Counted from the first letter of the stretch, positions 52,122-62,546 are shown. The stretch is 64,000 nt of DNA from Streptomyces sp. NBC_00708 (GCA_036226585.1 CP108997.1:3906001-3970000), one strand, 5' to 3'. A program made the numbers and translations. The notes: a model not told the origin generated them from the letters alone.

Positions 52122-52231
52122 AAAGGTCTGGACCAATAAGACCCGTACGCCGAGACCTACTTAGCAGCCGCCGCAGGCCCCGTGCAATGCTGCTGCGTTG
52201 TGGAAGCGATACCTCCGTGGTGTAGACCTCT
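52122..52231. promoter_or_regulatory. two dre-like sites in the divergent SIS/sugar-binding-protein region
   Basis: AAAGGTCTGGACCAAT (52122-52137) matches the DasR consensus at 12 of 16, and CGTGGTGTAGACCTCT (52216-52231) at 13 of 16. They lie on either side of the divergent promoter region between the SIS gene and the sugar-binding lipoprotein gene, so both genes may belong to the DasR regulon. Pattern match only. Confidence 0.5.
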
Positions 52232-52324
52232 ACGCCGGTGGCGGGGAAAATCGCAGCTCACCCGAAGTGCCCCGCGCGGACGTGGGAGCCGCGGGCGGTG
52301 CAATCGACGAGGACGGACTGAGCT

Positions 52325-53590
52325 GTGCAGCGGCGTTACTTGGGACTGACTGCGGCTGTCGCCGCACTGGGGATGACGGCGACGCTGTCGGGCTGCGGTG
52401 GCAGCGACGGCTCGGGCGACGTCACGCTGAAGGTGGTCGCGGCCGACTACGGCACCAGCGCGGCGAACAAGTCCGACAAGTACTGGAACGGCATCGCCCG
52501 TAGTTTCGAGGCGTCCCACCCCGGGATCAAGGTCGAGGTCACCGTCCTGCCCTGGACGGACATCGACCGCAAGGTCGCCGAGATGGTCAAGGCGGGCAAG
52601 GCCCCCGACATCGCGCAGATCGGCGCCTACGCGGACTACGCCAAGGCCGGCAAGCTCTACTCCGCCGACGAGATGCTCAGCATCCCCACCCAGGCGAACT
52701 TCCTGCCGAAGCTGACCGATGCCGGGCGGGTCAACCGCATCCAGTACGGACTGCCGTTCGTCGCCAGCACCCGGCTGCTCTTCTACAACAAGAAGCTCTT
52801 CGGCCAGGCCGGGCTCAAGGCACCCCGGACCTGGAGCGACATCGCCTCCGACGCCGCCGCGCTCAAGCAGCGCGGGGTGACGTACCCCTTCGCGCTGCCG
52901 CTCGGCCAGGAGGAGTCCCAGGCCGAGACCCTGATGTGGATGCTCAGCGGGGGCGGCGGCTACACCGATGACGTCGGCTCGTACGACATCGACTCCGAGG
53001 AGAACGTCAAGACGTTCACCTGGCTGAAGTCGAACCTCGTCGACAAGGGGCTCGTGGGCCCCGTCGCACCCGGCAAACTGAACCGCGCGAAGGCCTTCGA
53101 GGCGTTCACGAAGGGGCAGGTCGGCATGCTCAACGGCCACCCCACGCTGATGGAGGAGGCCGAGCAGAAGGGCGTCGACATCGGCATGGTCCCCCTCCCC
53201 GGTGAGAAGGGCCCCACCGAGGGATCGATGGGTGTCGCCGACTGGATCATGGGCTTCAAGCAGAACGACCACCGGCTTGAGATCGGCAAGTTCTTCGACT
53301 TCCTGTTCAGCGACAAGAACGTGATCCAGTTCGCGGACACGTACGACATCCTGCCGGTCACGGACAGCGCGTCGGCGGCGATGGAGGACGACTCCAAGTT
53401 CAAGCCGCTGCACAAGTTCCTGACGGCGCTGCCGCAGGCGGAGTTCTACCCGTTCGGCAAGACGTCCTGGGCGCAGGCGAGCGAGTCGATCAAGGAGAAC
53501 ATCGGCAAGGCGGTGGAGCCGGGGGCGAACCCGGAGACCGTGCTCGCGCAGATAGCCCGGGAGGCGACGGCGGCGGAGGCGGCCGAGTAG
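52325..53590 (+). CDS. sugar ABC transporter substrate-binding lipoprotein
   Basis: A 421-residue extracytoplasmic solute-binding protein (family 1). The signal with lipobox LSGC (Cys24) is followed by the two-lobe binding fold: KVVAADYGTSAANKSDKYWN, LPWTDIDRKVAEMVKAGKAPD, the FVASTRLLFYNKKLF hinge and ADWIMGFK. No permease or ATPase gene is adjacent, so it is an orphan that must borrow permeases; MsiK (28175-29311) is the likely ATPase. Divergent from the SIS gene with dre-like sites, hence probably an amino-sugar importer. GTG start. Confidence 0.85.
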   Translation: MQRRYLGLTAAVAALGMTATLSGCGGSDGSGDVTLKVVAADYGTSAANKSDKYWNGIARSFEASHPGIKVEVTVLPWTDIDRKVAEMVKAGKAPDIAQIGAYADYAKAGKLYSADEMLSIPTQANFLPKLTDAGRVNRIQYGLPFVASTRLLFYNKKLFGQAGLKAPRTWSDIASDAAALKQRGVTYPFALPLGQEESQAETLMWMLSGGGGYTDDVGSYDIDSEENVKTFTWLKSNLVDKGLVGPVAPGKLNRAKAFEAFTKGQVGMLNGHPTLMEEAEQKGVDIGMVPLPGEKGPTEGSMGVADWIMGFKQNDHRLEIGKFFDFLFSDKNVIQFADTYDILPVTDSASAAMEDDSKFKPLHKFLTALPQAEFYPFGKTSWAQASESIKENIGKAVEPGANPETVLAQIAREATAAEAAE

Positions 53591-53635
53591 GGCGGGGCGT
53601 TTCGTGGGGGCGGTCCGCGCCATATATTGGCTGAT

Positions 53636-53905
53636 ATGACCGCCCTCCCCCCGAACGGCCCAGCCGGTGCCGACGAGCCCGCCCCGCTGTCCGACCGCGA
53701 CCGCGCGGTGCTGGCGGTCGAGCGGCGCGCCTGGGCCGGGCCCGGGGCGAAGGAGCGGGCGATCCGGGAGGGGCTGGGGCTGTCGCCGACGCGGTACTAC
53801 CAGCTTCTGAACGCGTTGCTGGACGACCGGCGGGCGCTGGAGGAGGACCCGGTGACGGTGAATCGCCTCCGCCGCGTGCGGGAGGCCCGGCGGGGGAGGC
53901 GGTAG
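53636..53905 (+). CDS. DUF3263 family protein
   Basis: An 89-residue helical protein (LSDRDRAVLAVERRAWAGPG, then LGLSPTRYYQLLNALLDDRRALE). The middle looks like an HTH-like helix pair and matches the actinobacterial DUF3263 family; function unknown, DNA binding possible. The ATG at 53636 follows TATATT by eight bases with no Shine-Dalgarno, so the transcript is probably leaderless. Downstream is an interspersed repeat and then otsB. Confidence 0.8.
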   Translation: MTALPPNGPAGADEPAPLSDRDRAVLAVERRAWAGPGAKERAIREGLGLSPTRYYQLLNALLDDRRALEEDPVTVNRLRRVREARRGRR

Positions 53906-53920
53906 GGGGCGGTGCGCCTG

Positions 53921-54060
53921 CCGCGGGGCTGGTTTTTCGGGGCTCCGCCCCGGACCCCGCGCCTCAAACGCCGGCGGGGCTGGTTTTCAGCCCCTGCGGC
54001 GATTGAGCAGCGGGGGTACGGGGGCAGCGCCCCCGCAACGGGGACGCGCGGCGATACGCT
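53921..54060. repeat. interspersed GC-rich repeat element
   Basis: GCGGGGCTGGTTTT occurs at 53923-53936 and 53974-53987, flanking GGGGCTCCGCCCC (a hairpin) and CCCCGCGCCTCAAACGCC. Blocks with this wording are familiar as scattered intergenic repeats in many Streptomyces chromosomes. Not protein-coding. Confidence 0.6.
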
Positions 54061-54067
54061 CGAGCGC

Positions 54068-54904
54068 ATGGGTACCCCTCCGCACACCCCCGCCGGCCGC
54101 ACCGGCCTCGACGCCCTCCTCGCCCGGCCGGCCGAGGCCCTCGTCGCGCTCGACTTCGACGGGACGCTCGCGGACATCGTGCCGGACCCCGAGCAGGCAC
54201 GGGCCCACCCCGGCGCCGTCGAGGCGCTGGCCGCGCTCGCGCCGCGGGTCAGGTCCGTGGCCGTGGTCACCGGGCGGCCCGCCGCGGTCGCCGTGCGGTA
54301 CGGCGGGTTCGCCGGAGTCGAAGGACTCGACCACCTCGTCGTCCTCGGGCACTACGGCGCCGAACGCTGGGACGCGGTCACCGGGACCGTGCACGCCCCC
54401 GCCCCGCCCCCCGGCGTCGCCGCCGTGCGCGCCGAACTCCCGGGCGTACTCGAGAAGTTCGACTTCTGGCGCGGCACCTGGACCGAGGACAAGGGCCGCG
54501 CCCTCGCCGTGCACACCCGCCGCGCCGCCGACCCGCAGGCCGCGTTCGACGCGCTGCGCGGGCCGCTGGGCGAGCTGGCCGCCGAGCACGGGCTGATCGT
54601 CGAACCGGGGCGCCTCGTCCTGGAGCTGCGCCCCCCGGGCATGGACAAGGGCGTCGCGCTCACCGAGTACGTGCGCGAGATCGGCGCCGGCTCCGTGCTG
54701 TACGCGGGCGACGACCTGGGCGACCTCGCCGCGTACGCGGCCGTGGAGAAGCTGCGCACGGACGAGGAGAACCCCGTACCGGGGCTGCTCATCTGCAGCG
54801 GCAGCGCCGAGGTGCCCGAGCTGGCCGACCGCGCCGACCTGGCCCTGCCCGGTCCGGGCGCGGTCGTCGCGTACCTGCGGGCGCTCGCCGACCGGCTCGC
54901 CTAA
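54068..54904 (+). CDS. otsB: trehalose-6-phosphate phosphatase
   Basis: A 278-residue HAD-superfamily phosphatase. Motif I is LDFDGTLADIVPD (nucleophile and acid Asp about residues 29 and 31), motif II VVTGRPA, the cap region includes EDKGRALAVHTRR and ELRPPGMDKG (motif III Lys), and motif IV is GDDLGDLAAY. Removes phosphate from trehalose-6-P to give trehalose. Its TAA overlaps the otsA TAG on the other strand, so the genes are convergent with no terminator between. Confidence 0.9.
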   Translation: MGTPPHTPAGRTGLDALLARPAEALVALDFDGTLADIVPDPEQARAHPGAVEALAALAPRVRSVAVVTGRPAAVAVRYGGFAGVEGLDHLVVLGHYGAERWDAVTGTVHAPAPPPGVAAVRAELPGVLEKFDFWRGTWTEDKGRALAVHTRRAADPQAAFDALRGPLGELAAEHGLIVEPGRLVLELRPPGMDKGVALTEYVREIGAGSVLYAGDDLGDLAAYAAVEKLRTDEENPVPGLLICSGSAEVPELADRADLALPGPGAVVAYLRALADRLA

Positions 54905-56292
54905 TCGCGCCGCAGCGCCTCCAGCTGGTCCAGGAACCACTGCTGCGGCGGCAGCGCGGTCGCCGCCTCGGCCAGGCGCTCCGAGCGGGCCGCGCGTACG
55001 TCGTCCGGCAGCGTCAGCGCCTCGTGCAACGCCGAGGCGGTGGCGGAGACGTCGTACGGGTTGACCGTGAACGCGTGCTCGCCCAGCTCCTCGTAGGCGC
55101 CGGCCTCGCGGGACAGGACCAGCGCGCAGCCCTCGTCGGAGACGACCGGGACCTCCTTGGCGACCAGGTTCATGCCGTCGCGGATGGGGTTGACGAGGGC
55201 CACGTCGGCCAGCCGGTACGCGGCGAGCGAGCGGGCGAAGTCGTCCTTGACGTGGAGGACGACCGGGGTCCAGTCCGCCGTGCCGTACGACTTGTTGATC
55301 GCGTCGGCGACCTGCTGGACCTCCGCGGTGTACTCCCGGTAGACCGCGAGGTCCTGCCGCGAGGGGTAGGCGAAGGCGACGTGCACGACGCGCTCGCGCC
55401 ACTCGGGGTGCTCGTCGAGCAGGGCGCGGTAGGCGTGCAGGCCCCGGACGATGTTCTTGGACAGCTCCGTGCGGTCGACCCGGACGACGGTCCTGCGGCC
55501 GGGCCCGATCTGCTCGCGCAGGGCCGCCATCCGCTCGTCCACGTCCGCCTCGTGCGCGCGGCGGCGCAGGAAGCCGGCGTCGGCGCCCAGGCCGTGGACC
55601 CCGATGCGGGTGCGGCCGGTGCCGCCCAGGATCTCCGTACAGCAGCCGATGAAGGCGTCCGCCCAGCGGCGGGTCAGGAAGGCGGCGCGGTCGGCGCCGA
55701 GGATGCCGCGCAGCAGCTGCTCGGCGATGTCGTCGGGGAGCAGCCGGAAGTAGTCGACGGGCGCCCACGGGGTGTGCGAGAAGTGGCCGATCCGCAGGTC
55801 GGGGCGGAGTTCGCGGAGCATGCCAGGGACGAGCGAGAGGTGGTAGTCCTGCACCAGGACGGCCGCGCCCTCGCCCGCCTCCTCGGCGAGGGCCTCGGCG
55901 AAGGCCCGGTTGTACGTCTCGAAGGAGGCCCACTGCCTGCGGAACTCCGCGTCGAAGACGGGCTCGACGGGTGTCTGGTACAGCATGTGGTGGACGAACC
56001 ACAGCACGGAGTTGGCGATGCCGTTGTACGCGTCGGCGTGCGTCCCGGCGTCGATGTCGAGCATCCGGACGCCCGGCTCGCCGACCCCTCGTCGCACCGC
56101 CTCGCGGTCGCCGTCGCCGAGGGCGGCGCAGATCCACATCTTGTCGTCGACGGCGCTGAGGCCGGAGACAAGTCCGCCCCCGCCCCGTTTCGCTTCGAGG
56201 GAGCCGTCGTCGCCCAGCGCGTACGACACGGGGCCGCGGTTGGACGCGACGAGGACCTGGGCAGCGGGCTGGGGGGAGTGCTCGGAGACCAT
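54901..56292 (-). CDS. otsA: trehalose-6-phosphate synthase (OtsA-type GT20)
   Basis: A 463-residue GT-B glycosyltransferase. The N-terminal donor/acceptor region is VASNRGPVS...KRGGGGLV; HDY-like LVQDYHLSLVPGMLR and HFSHTPWAP follow. The sugar-nucleotide region RVDRTELSKNIVRGL replaces the usual DYSKGL wording of E. coli OtsA, and LVNPIRDGMNLVAKE is intact. So it is clearly GT20, but divergent in the donor loop. With otsB it makes trehalose, a stress and spore solute. ATG 56292 begins the domain. Confidence 0.85.
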   Translation of the reverse strand: MVSEHSPQPAAQVLVASNRGPVSYALGDDGSLEAKRGGGGLVSGLSAVDDKMWICAALGDGDREAVRRGVGEPGVRMLDIDAGTHADAYNGIANSVLWFVHHMLYQTPVEPVFDAEFRRQWASFETYNRAFAEALAEEAGEGAAVLVQDYHLSLVPGMLRELRPDLRIGHFSHTPWAPVDYFRLLPDDIAEQLLRGILGADRAAFLTRRWADAFIGCCTEILGGTGRTRIGVHGLGADAGFLRRRAHEADVDERMAALREQIGPGRRTVVRVDRTELSKNIVRGLHAYRALLDEHPEWRERVVHVAFAYPSRQDLAVYREYTAEVQQVADAINKSYGTADWTPVVLHVKDDFARSLAAYRLADVALVNPIRDGMNLVAKEVPVVSDEGCALVLSREAGAYEELGEHAFTVNPYDVSATASALHEALTLPDDVRAARSERLAEAATALPPQQWFLDQLEALRRD

Positions 56293-56356
56293 GGCCGGAA
56301 TCTAGCCCGAACCCGATCCGCCCAAACGTACGAAGTCGGACGGGGCGGGGTCGTGA

Positions 56357-57295
56357 TCAGGCCGCGCGCCGTGCCGCGTACTCCGGGATCTCACGCATCG
56401 GCGGCCGCTCCTGCGTGTCGACCGGATACGTGTGCGGGACGAATCCGTCGGGTCCGCGTTCGAACTGGGTCAGCGAGGGGCGGACGAGATGGCCGCGGGA
56501 GAGCCGGACCTGCGCGGTGCGGTAGATCGCGGCGGCCATCCGGCCGAGGGCCTGGCCGTCCTGGTGGCGGTGGACGCGGACGCCGACGTCGACCTGGGCG
56601 AGGGCGTCCAGGCCGACGGTGTGCAGGGCGTCGACGAGCAGGCCCAGCTCCACGCCGTAACCGACCGGGAACGGCAGCCGCTCCAGGAGCGAGCGGCGGA
56701 CGGCGTACTCGCCGCCCAGTGGCTGGACGAAGCCCGCGAGCAGCGGCCAGTGCAGGTTGAGCAGCGGACGGGCCACCAGCTCGGTGACGCGGCCGCCCTG
56801 GCCCGCGACCTCGCCGAGCGGGCGGTCGTACATGGCCTTGACGAACTGCACCTGGGGGTCGGCCAGCAGCGGGGCGACGATGCCGGAGACGAAGTCCGCG
56901 GAGAAGTCCTTGAGGTCCGCGTCGATGAAGCACAGGATGTCGCCGCCGGTCACCAGGAGTGAGCGCCACAGCACCTCGCCCTTGCCGGGGACGGCCGGGA
57001 GGCGGGGCAGGATGCTGTCCCGGTGGACCACCCGGGCGCCCGCGCGGCGGGCGACCTCGGCGGTGGCGTCCGTGGAACCGGAGTCGATCACCACCAGCTC
57101 GTCGACCAGCGGGACCGTCTCCATCAGCTCGCGCCGGATCGTCGCGACGATGTCCCCGACGGTCTCCGCCTCGTTCAGCGCGGGCAGGACGACGCTCACG
57201 CCCGTACCGTGCGCGGCGGCCTGCGCACGCGTCGGCGGACGGTCGGCGGCTGACCAGGAACGCCTGGTCAGCCAGCGTTCGACCTCTTCGAGCAC
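56357..57295 (-). CDS. gpgS: glucosyl-3-phosphoglycerate synthase
   Basis: Transfers glucose from an NDP-glucose to 3-phosphoglycerate; the product leads to glucosylglycerate and, in mycobacteria, methylglucose polysaccharide. A 312-residue GT81/GT-A protein: VVLPALNEAETVGDIV, VIDSGSTDATAEVA, a DxD-like IDADLKDF, and PLGGEYAVRRSLLE with GYGVELGLLVD. Start: GTG at 57295 (VLEEVERW) has AGGGAG at good spacing; an ATG at 57322 adds nine residues. Divergent from thrC. Confidence 0.88.
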   Translation of the reverse strand: MLEEVERWLTRRSWSAADRPPTRAQAAAHGTGVSVVLPALNEAETVGDIVATIRRELMETVPLVDELVVIDSGSTDATAEVARRAGARVVHRDSILPRLPAVPGKGEVLWRSLLVTGGDILCFIDADLKDFSADFVSGIVAPLLADPQVQFVKAMYDRPLGEVAGQGGRVTELVARPLLNLHWPLLAGFVQPLGGEYAVRRSLLERLPFPVGYGVELGLLVDALHTVGLDALAQVDVGVRVHRHQDGQALGRMAAAIYRTAQVRLSRGHLVRPSLTQFERGPDGFVPHTYPVDTQERPPMREIPEYAARRAA

Positions 57296-57448
57296 GGTCG
57301 ATACTCCCTGTATGTGATCCATCTCGCGGTACGGACGGCTATCTCAACAGTCCGGTGCTTCGGTTACAGTCTTGAACAACGCGGACGACCGGCGCATGCC
57401 GGGGTCGGTCCGCCGACAAATGCCCGGATCCATGATCCGGTGCCACAG

Positions 57449-57576
57449 CGCTCATCCAGAGGGACAGAGGGAACGGCCCGTTGAAGTCCCGGCAACCCTC
57501 CTGCCGACCGCGAGGTCAGGTGGGGAAGGTGCCAATTCCGTCTTGCGGCGAAACGCGCCGTGAGGAAGATGAGGAG
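57449..57576 (+). ncRNA. SAM-I (S-box) riboswitch upstream of thrC
   Basis: The S-box core is present in order: CTCATCCAGAG and GGGA, ACGGCCCGTTGAAGTCCC, GGCAACCCTC, then GGAAGGTGCCAATTCC (P3) and GGCGAAACGCGCC (P4). P1 forms from CTCATC (57451-57456) with GATGAG (57568-57573). The 3' P1 strand abuts and overlaps GAGGAG, the ribosome-binding region of thrC, so SAM binding should block translation start. Identification is by matching the known consensus by eye. Confidence 0.85.
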
Positions 57577-57592
57577 AAAGGGCCTCGCCATC

Positions 57593-58885
57593 ATGGCTGT
57601 TGAGACTGTCGCAGCACACACCGAATCCTCCGTCGACCTGGGTCCCGCCGCGGCGCTTTCCTGCCGCGAATGCGGTGAACGGTTCGCACTCGGTCCCCTT
57701 TTCGCCTGCGCGTCCTGTTTCGGGCCGCTCGAAGTGGCGTACGACCTGCCGAGCGGCTCCCCCGAAGAGCTGAAGAAGCGCATCGAGGCCGGCCCGGAGA
57801 ACATCTGGCGTTACGCGCCGCTGCTGCCGGTGCCCGCCGATGTCGCCGACAAGCCCAATCTGAACCCCGGCTTCACCAAGCTGGTCAAGGCCGACAACCT
57901 CGCCCGCGAGCTGGGTGTGACCGGCGGCCTGTACGTGAAGGACGACTCCGGCAACCCGACGCACTCCTTCAAGGACCGTGTCGTCGCGATCGCCGTCGAG
58001 GCCGCCCGCGCCTTCGGCTTCACCACGCTCTCCTGCTCCTCCACCGGCAACCTGGCCGGCGCGGTCGGCGCCGCCGCCGCCCGCGCGGGCCTGCGCTCCT
58101 GCGTGTTCATCCCGCACGACCTGGAGCAGGGCAAGGTCGTCATGGCCGCGGTGTACGGCGGTGAGCTGGTCGGCATCGAGGGCAACTACGACGACGTCAA
58201 CCGCTTCTGCTCCGAGCTCATCGGCGACCCGCTGGGCGAGGGCTGGGGCTTCGTCAACGTGAACCTGCGCCCGTACTACGGCGAGGGCTCCAAGACGCTG
58301 GCGTACGAGATCTGCGAGCAGCTCGGCTGGCGGCTGCCCGACCAGATCGTCATCCCGATCGCGTCCGGCTCGCAGCTCACGAAGATCGACAAGGGTCTCC
58401 AGGAGCTGATCAAGCTCGGCCTGGTCGAGGACAAGCCGTACAAGATCTTCGGCGCCCAGGCCGAGGGCTGCTCCCCGGTCTCCACCGCCTTCAAGGCCGG
58501 TCACGACGTGGTCCGCCCGCAGAAGCCGAACACCATCGCCAAGTCCCTGGCGATCGGCAACCCGGCCGACGGCCCGTACGTCCTGGACATCGCCCGCCGC
58601 ACCGGTGGCGCCGTCGAGGACGTCGACGACGAGCAGGTCGTCGACGCGATCAAGCTGCTGGCCCGGACCGAGGGCATCTTCGCCGAGACGGCGGGCGGGG
58701 TGACGGTCGGCGTGACGAAGAAGCTGATCGAGGCCGGTCTGCTCGACCCGTCGCTGACCACCGTCGTCCTGAACACCGGTGACGGCCTCAAGACGCTGGA
58801 CGCGGTGGCCGAGACCTCGCAGGCGACCGCCACGATCCGCCCGAGCCTCGACGCCTTCCGCGCCGCCGGCCTCGCCACCAGCTGA
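57593..58885 (+). CDS. thrC: threonine synthase
   Basis: Converts O-phospho-homoserine to threonine, PLP-dependent. 430 residues. An N-terminal zinc ribbon (Cys24, Cys27, Cys39, Cys42) is unusual but common in actinobacterial ThrC. PLP Lys127 is in [26 protein letters not shown] is the phosphate loop, and the C-terminal part contains [11 protein letters not shown]. The ATG at 57593 is used; GTG 57560 would run through the riboswitch P1. Controlled by a SAM riboswitch, linking threonine to methionine supply. A MoaD-like gene follows by 29 nt. Confidence 0.92.
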   Translation: MAVETVAAHTESSVDLGPAAALSCRECGERFALGPLFACASCFGPLEVAYDLPSGSPEELKKRIEAGPENIWRYAPLLPVPADVADKPNLNPGFTKLVKADNLARELGVTGGLYVKDDSGNPTHSFKDRVVAIAVEAARAFGFTTLSCSSTGNLAGAVGAAAARAGLRSCVFIPHDLEQGKVVMAAVYGGELVGIEGNYDDVNRFCSELIGDPLGEGWGFVNVNLRPYYGEGSKTLAYEICEQLGWRLPDQIVIPIASGSQLTKIDKGLQELIKLGLVEDKPYKIFGAQAEGCSPVSTAFKAGHDVVRPQKPNTIAKSLAIGNPADGPYVLDIARRTGGAVEDVDDEQVVDAIKLLARTEGIFAETAGGVTVGVTKKLIEAGLLDPSLTTVVLNTGDGLKTLDAVAETSQATATIRPSLDAFRAAGLATS

Positions 58886-58914
58886 CCACCCGAGACTTCA
58901 GGAAGGCATCCGCC

Positions 58915-59193
58915 ATGAGCGTCAAGGTCCGCATCCCCACCATCCTCCGCACCTACACGGGCGGCCAGGCCGAGGTCCCGGCCGAAGGCGCGACCCTCTC
59001 CGAGGTCATCGCCTCGCTGGAGAAGGACCACCCGGGCATCGCCGCCCGTGTGCTGGACGACCAGGGCAAGCTGCGCCGGTTCGTCAACGTGTACGTCAAC
59101 GACGACGACGTGCGGTTCGAGGGCGGCCTCGACGCGGCCACCCCGGACGGCGCCGGAATCTCGATCATCCCCGCCGTCGCCGGCGGCTGCTGA
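58915..59193 (+). CDS. MoaD/ThiS-family sulfur-carrier-like protein ending Gly-Gly-Cys
   Basis: A 92-residue beta-grasp protein ([26 protein letters not shown]...[15 protein letters not shown]...[10 protein letters not shown]). MoaD, ThiS and CysO carriers end in Gly-Gly, which is thiocarboxylated. Here a Cys follows, so the GG tail would need trimming by a JAMM-type peptidase (as known for QbsE/QbsD), or the protein has another role. Immediately downstream of thrC, probably one operon; sulfur-amino-acid synthesis is the natural context. Followed by a terminator. Confidence 0.85.
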   Translation: MSVKVRIPTILRTYTGGQAEVPAEGATLSEVIASLEKDHPGIAARVLDDQGKLRRFVNVYVNDDDVRFEGGLDAATPDGAGISIIPAVAGGC

Positions 59194-59570
59194 TCCCCGG
59201 GGGCTTCCGGAAGGGGCCCCCGACTTCACGGAGTTACTGGAATTGCCCCCTCTGCGAGAGAAGCGGAGGGGGCAATTCTGCATGGTTGAGCGGGGTAGAG
59301 TGTGGGAAGTCCCCTTCGCTGCCCGTGCCGCCCGCATATGAGAATGCGCCGCCCCACGACCAGAAGCAGCCAAAGTACTTGAACGTCTTGCGCCATAAGT
59401 CACCTTTGCCGGGCCCGACTTGCCCCGCAATCCCGCGAATTCCTCATATTCGGGCGATCGGTGCTGCGCAGAATTGTCGTCCGATTGACCTGTTGCAGAG
59501 GGCAGTTGGGCAGATACATTCAGCCGCGGTCGACGCGCTTCGGCGCACACACGTTACAGGGGAGTTAGGC
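59194..59570. other. 377-bp region between the MoaD-like gene and cold-shock gene
   Basis: Starts with a terminator (59240-59278). The rest (about 290 nt) is AT-richer and probably the leader and promoter of the cold-shock gene, but I could not place -35/-10 boxes confidently. No gene seen. Confidence 0.5.
59240..59278 (+). terminator. terminator after the thrC operon
   Basis: GAATTGCCCCCTCTGC pairs with GCGGAGGGGGCAATTC (one G-U) with a GAGAGAA loop. Confidence 0.8.
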
Positions 59571-59777
59571 ATGGCTCAGGGCACCGTCAAGTGGTTCAAC
59601 GCGGAGAAGGGGTACGGCTTCATCGCGGTCGACGGTGGTGCGGATGTATTCGTCCACTACAGCGCGATCCAGATGGACGGGTACCGCACCCTCGAAGAAG
59701 GTCAGCGGGTCGAGTTCGAGATCTCGCAGGGCCAGAAGGGGCCGCAGGCGGACATGGTCAAGCTCGCCGTCGGCTGA
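59571..59777 (+). CDS. CspA-family cold-shock protein
   Basis: A 68-residue RNA/DNA chaperone. Both nucleic-acid motifs are intact: [15 protein letters not shown] (RNP1) and DVFVHYSAI (RNP2). Ends ADMVKLAVG. Typical full length. ATG 59571 is preceded by GGGGAG. Several paralogues are expected in a streptomycete, so the exact member is not named. A strong terminator follows at 59817. Confidence 0.95.
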   Translation: MAQGTVKWFNAEKGYGFIAVDGGADVFVHYSAIQMDGYRTLEEGQRVEFEISQGQKGPQADMVKLAVG

Positions 59778-59816
59778 GCCCGGCACGGCACGTCGGCCGC
59801 GACGCCACGCACGTAA

Positions 59817-59851
59817 CGAAGGGTCCGTACCCAGGGGGTACGGACCCTTCG
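59817..59851 (+). terminator. terminator after the cold-shock gene
   Basis: A perfect 16-bp stem CGAAGGGTCCGTACCC / GGGTACGGACCCTTCG with a three-base loop, 40 nt after the stop. Confidence 0.85.
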
Positions 59852-59908
59852 CGCGTCCCGGGCCCGCGTGCCGCGCTCCCCGCGCCCGTCCACATGCCGA
59901 CGGCGACG

Positions 59909-61720
<1,812 letters not shown>

Positions 61721-61753
61721 TCCTGACGGATCGGTAGTTCAGCAGTACCACGA

Positions 61754-61789
61754 CACCGGCCCCCGGGGATTCGTCCCCGGGGGCCGGTG
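61754..61789. terminator. terminator after groEL2
   Basis: A 16-bp perfect stem, CACCGGCCCCCGGGGA / TCCCCGGGGGCCGGTG, closed by a TTCG tetraloop. Between convergent genes. Confidence 0.85.
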
Positions 61790-61811
61790 CCTTTGTGTGT
61801 ACGGGTACGGC

Positions 61812-62546
61812 TCAGCCCGCGTCGAGGCCGTCGACCAGCCGGGTGAGGAAGCGGTCGAACATGGCGTCCGGGGTGACCGGGCGGACGGTCGCCGCCAGGG
61901 CCTCCGCCAGTTCCGGATGATCGCCGTCCGCCGCGACCTCGGCCAGGTAGAGCGCCTCGGCGGCGGCCCGGCCGGGGTCCTGGGCCGCCCTGGCCTGCCC
62001 GACCTCGTACGCCACGTGGGCCGCCACGAACGAGGTGAGCTGGGCGAAGATCTCCAGCCGCGCCGCCCCGTCCAGGCCGCTGGGGCGCAGGGCGGCGAGG
62101 GCGTGTTCCAGGAAGGCGAGCGTGTGGGGGCCCAGGGTGCGGCGGGCCTGCACGGCGGCGGGCAGCCAGGGGTGGCGGAGCATATGGGCGCGCTGGTCAC
62201 GCCCGATGGTCTTGAGATCGGCGCGCCAGTCGCCGGTGAGCGGGCCGGACGTGGGCAGCTCGCCGGAGACCTGGTCGATCATCAGGTCGAGCAGCGTCTC
62301 CTTGTCGGGGGCGTAGCTGTAGAGCGACATGACGCCGGCGCCCACCTCGGAGGCGACCCGCCGCATGGTGACCGCGTCGATCCCCTCGGCGTCCGCGAGG
62401 GCGATGGCCGCCGTCGTGATCGCCTCCCGGCTGAAGGCGGGTCTGCGCCCGCGCCGGGGCCGGTCCTGCCTCCGCCAGAGTTCGCGCGGGTCGACGCCGC
62501 CGGCGCCGGACTCCTCGGTGCGGGTCACCCTCTCCGCCTCTCTCAC
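61812..62546 (-). CDS. TetR-family regulator with TetR_C-type C-terminal domain
   Basis: A 244-residue repressor. After a basic N-terminus, HTH about residues 35-80 (FSREAITTAAIALADAEGID, then VTMRRVASEVGAGVMSLYSY). The C-terminal part (DKETLLDLMIDQVSG onward) fits the TetR_C group with tetracycline-repressor-like ligand domain. Divergent from the CocE-type hydrolase gene with a palindrome between (62582-62604), so it likely represses that gene and itself. GTG 62546 has GGGGGA upstream; GTG 62528 is an alternative. Confidence 0.82.
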   Translation of the reverse strand: MREAERVTRTEESGAGGVDPRELWRRQDRPRRGRRPAFSREAITTAAIALADAEGIDAVTMRRVASEVGAGVMSLYSYAPDKETLLDLMIDQVSGELPTSGPLTGDWRADLKTIGRDQRAHMLRHPWLPAAVQARRTLGPHTLAFLEHALAALRPSGLDGAARLEIFAQLTSFVAAHVAYEVGQARAAQDPGRAAAEALYLAEVAADGDHPELAEALAATVRPVTPDAMFDRFLTRLVDGLDAG

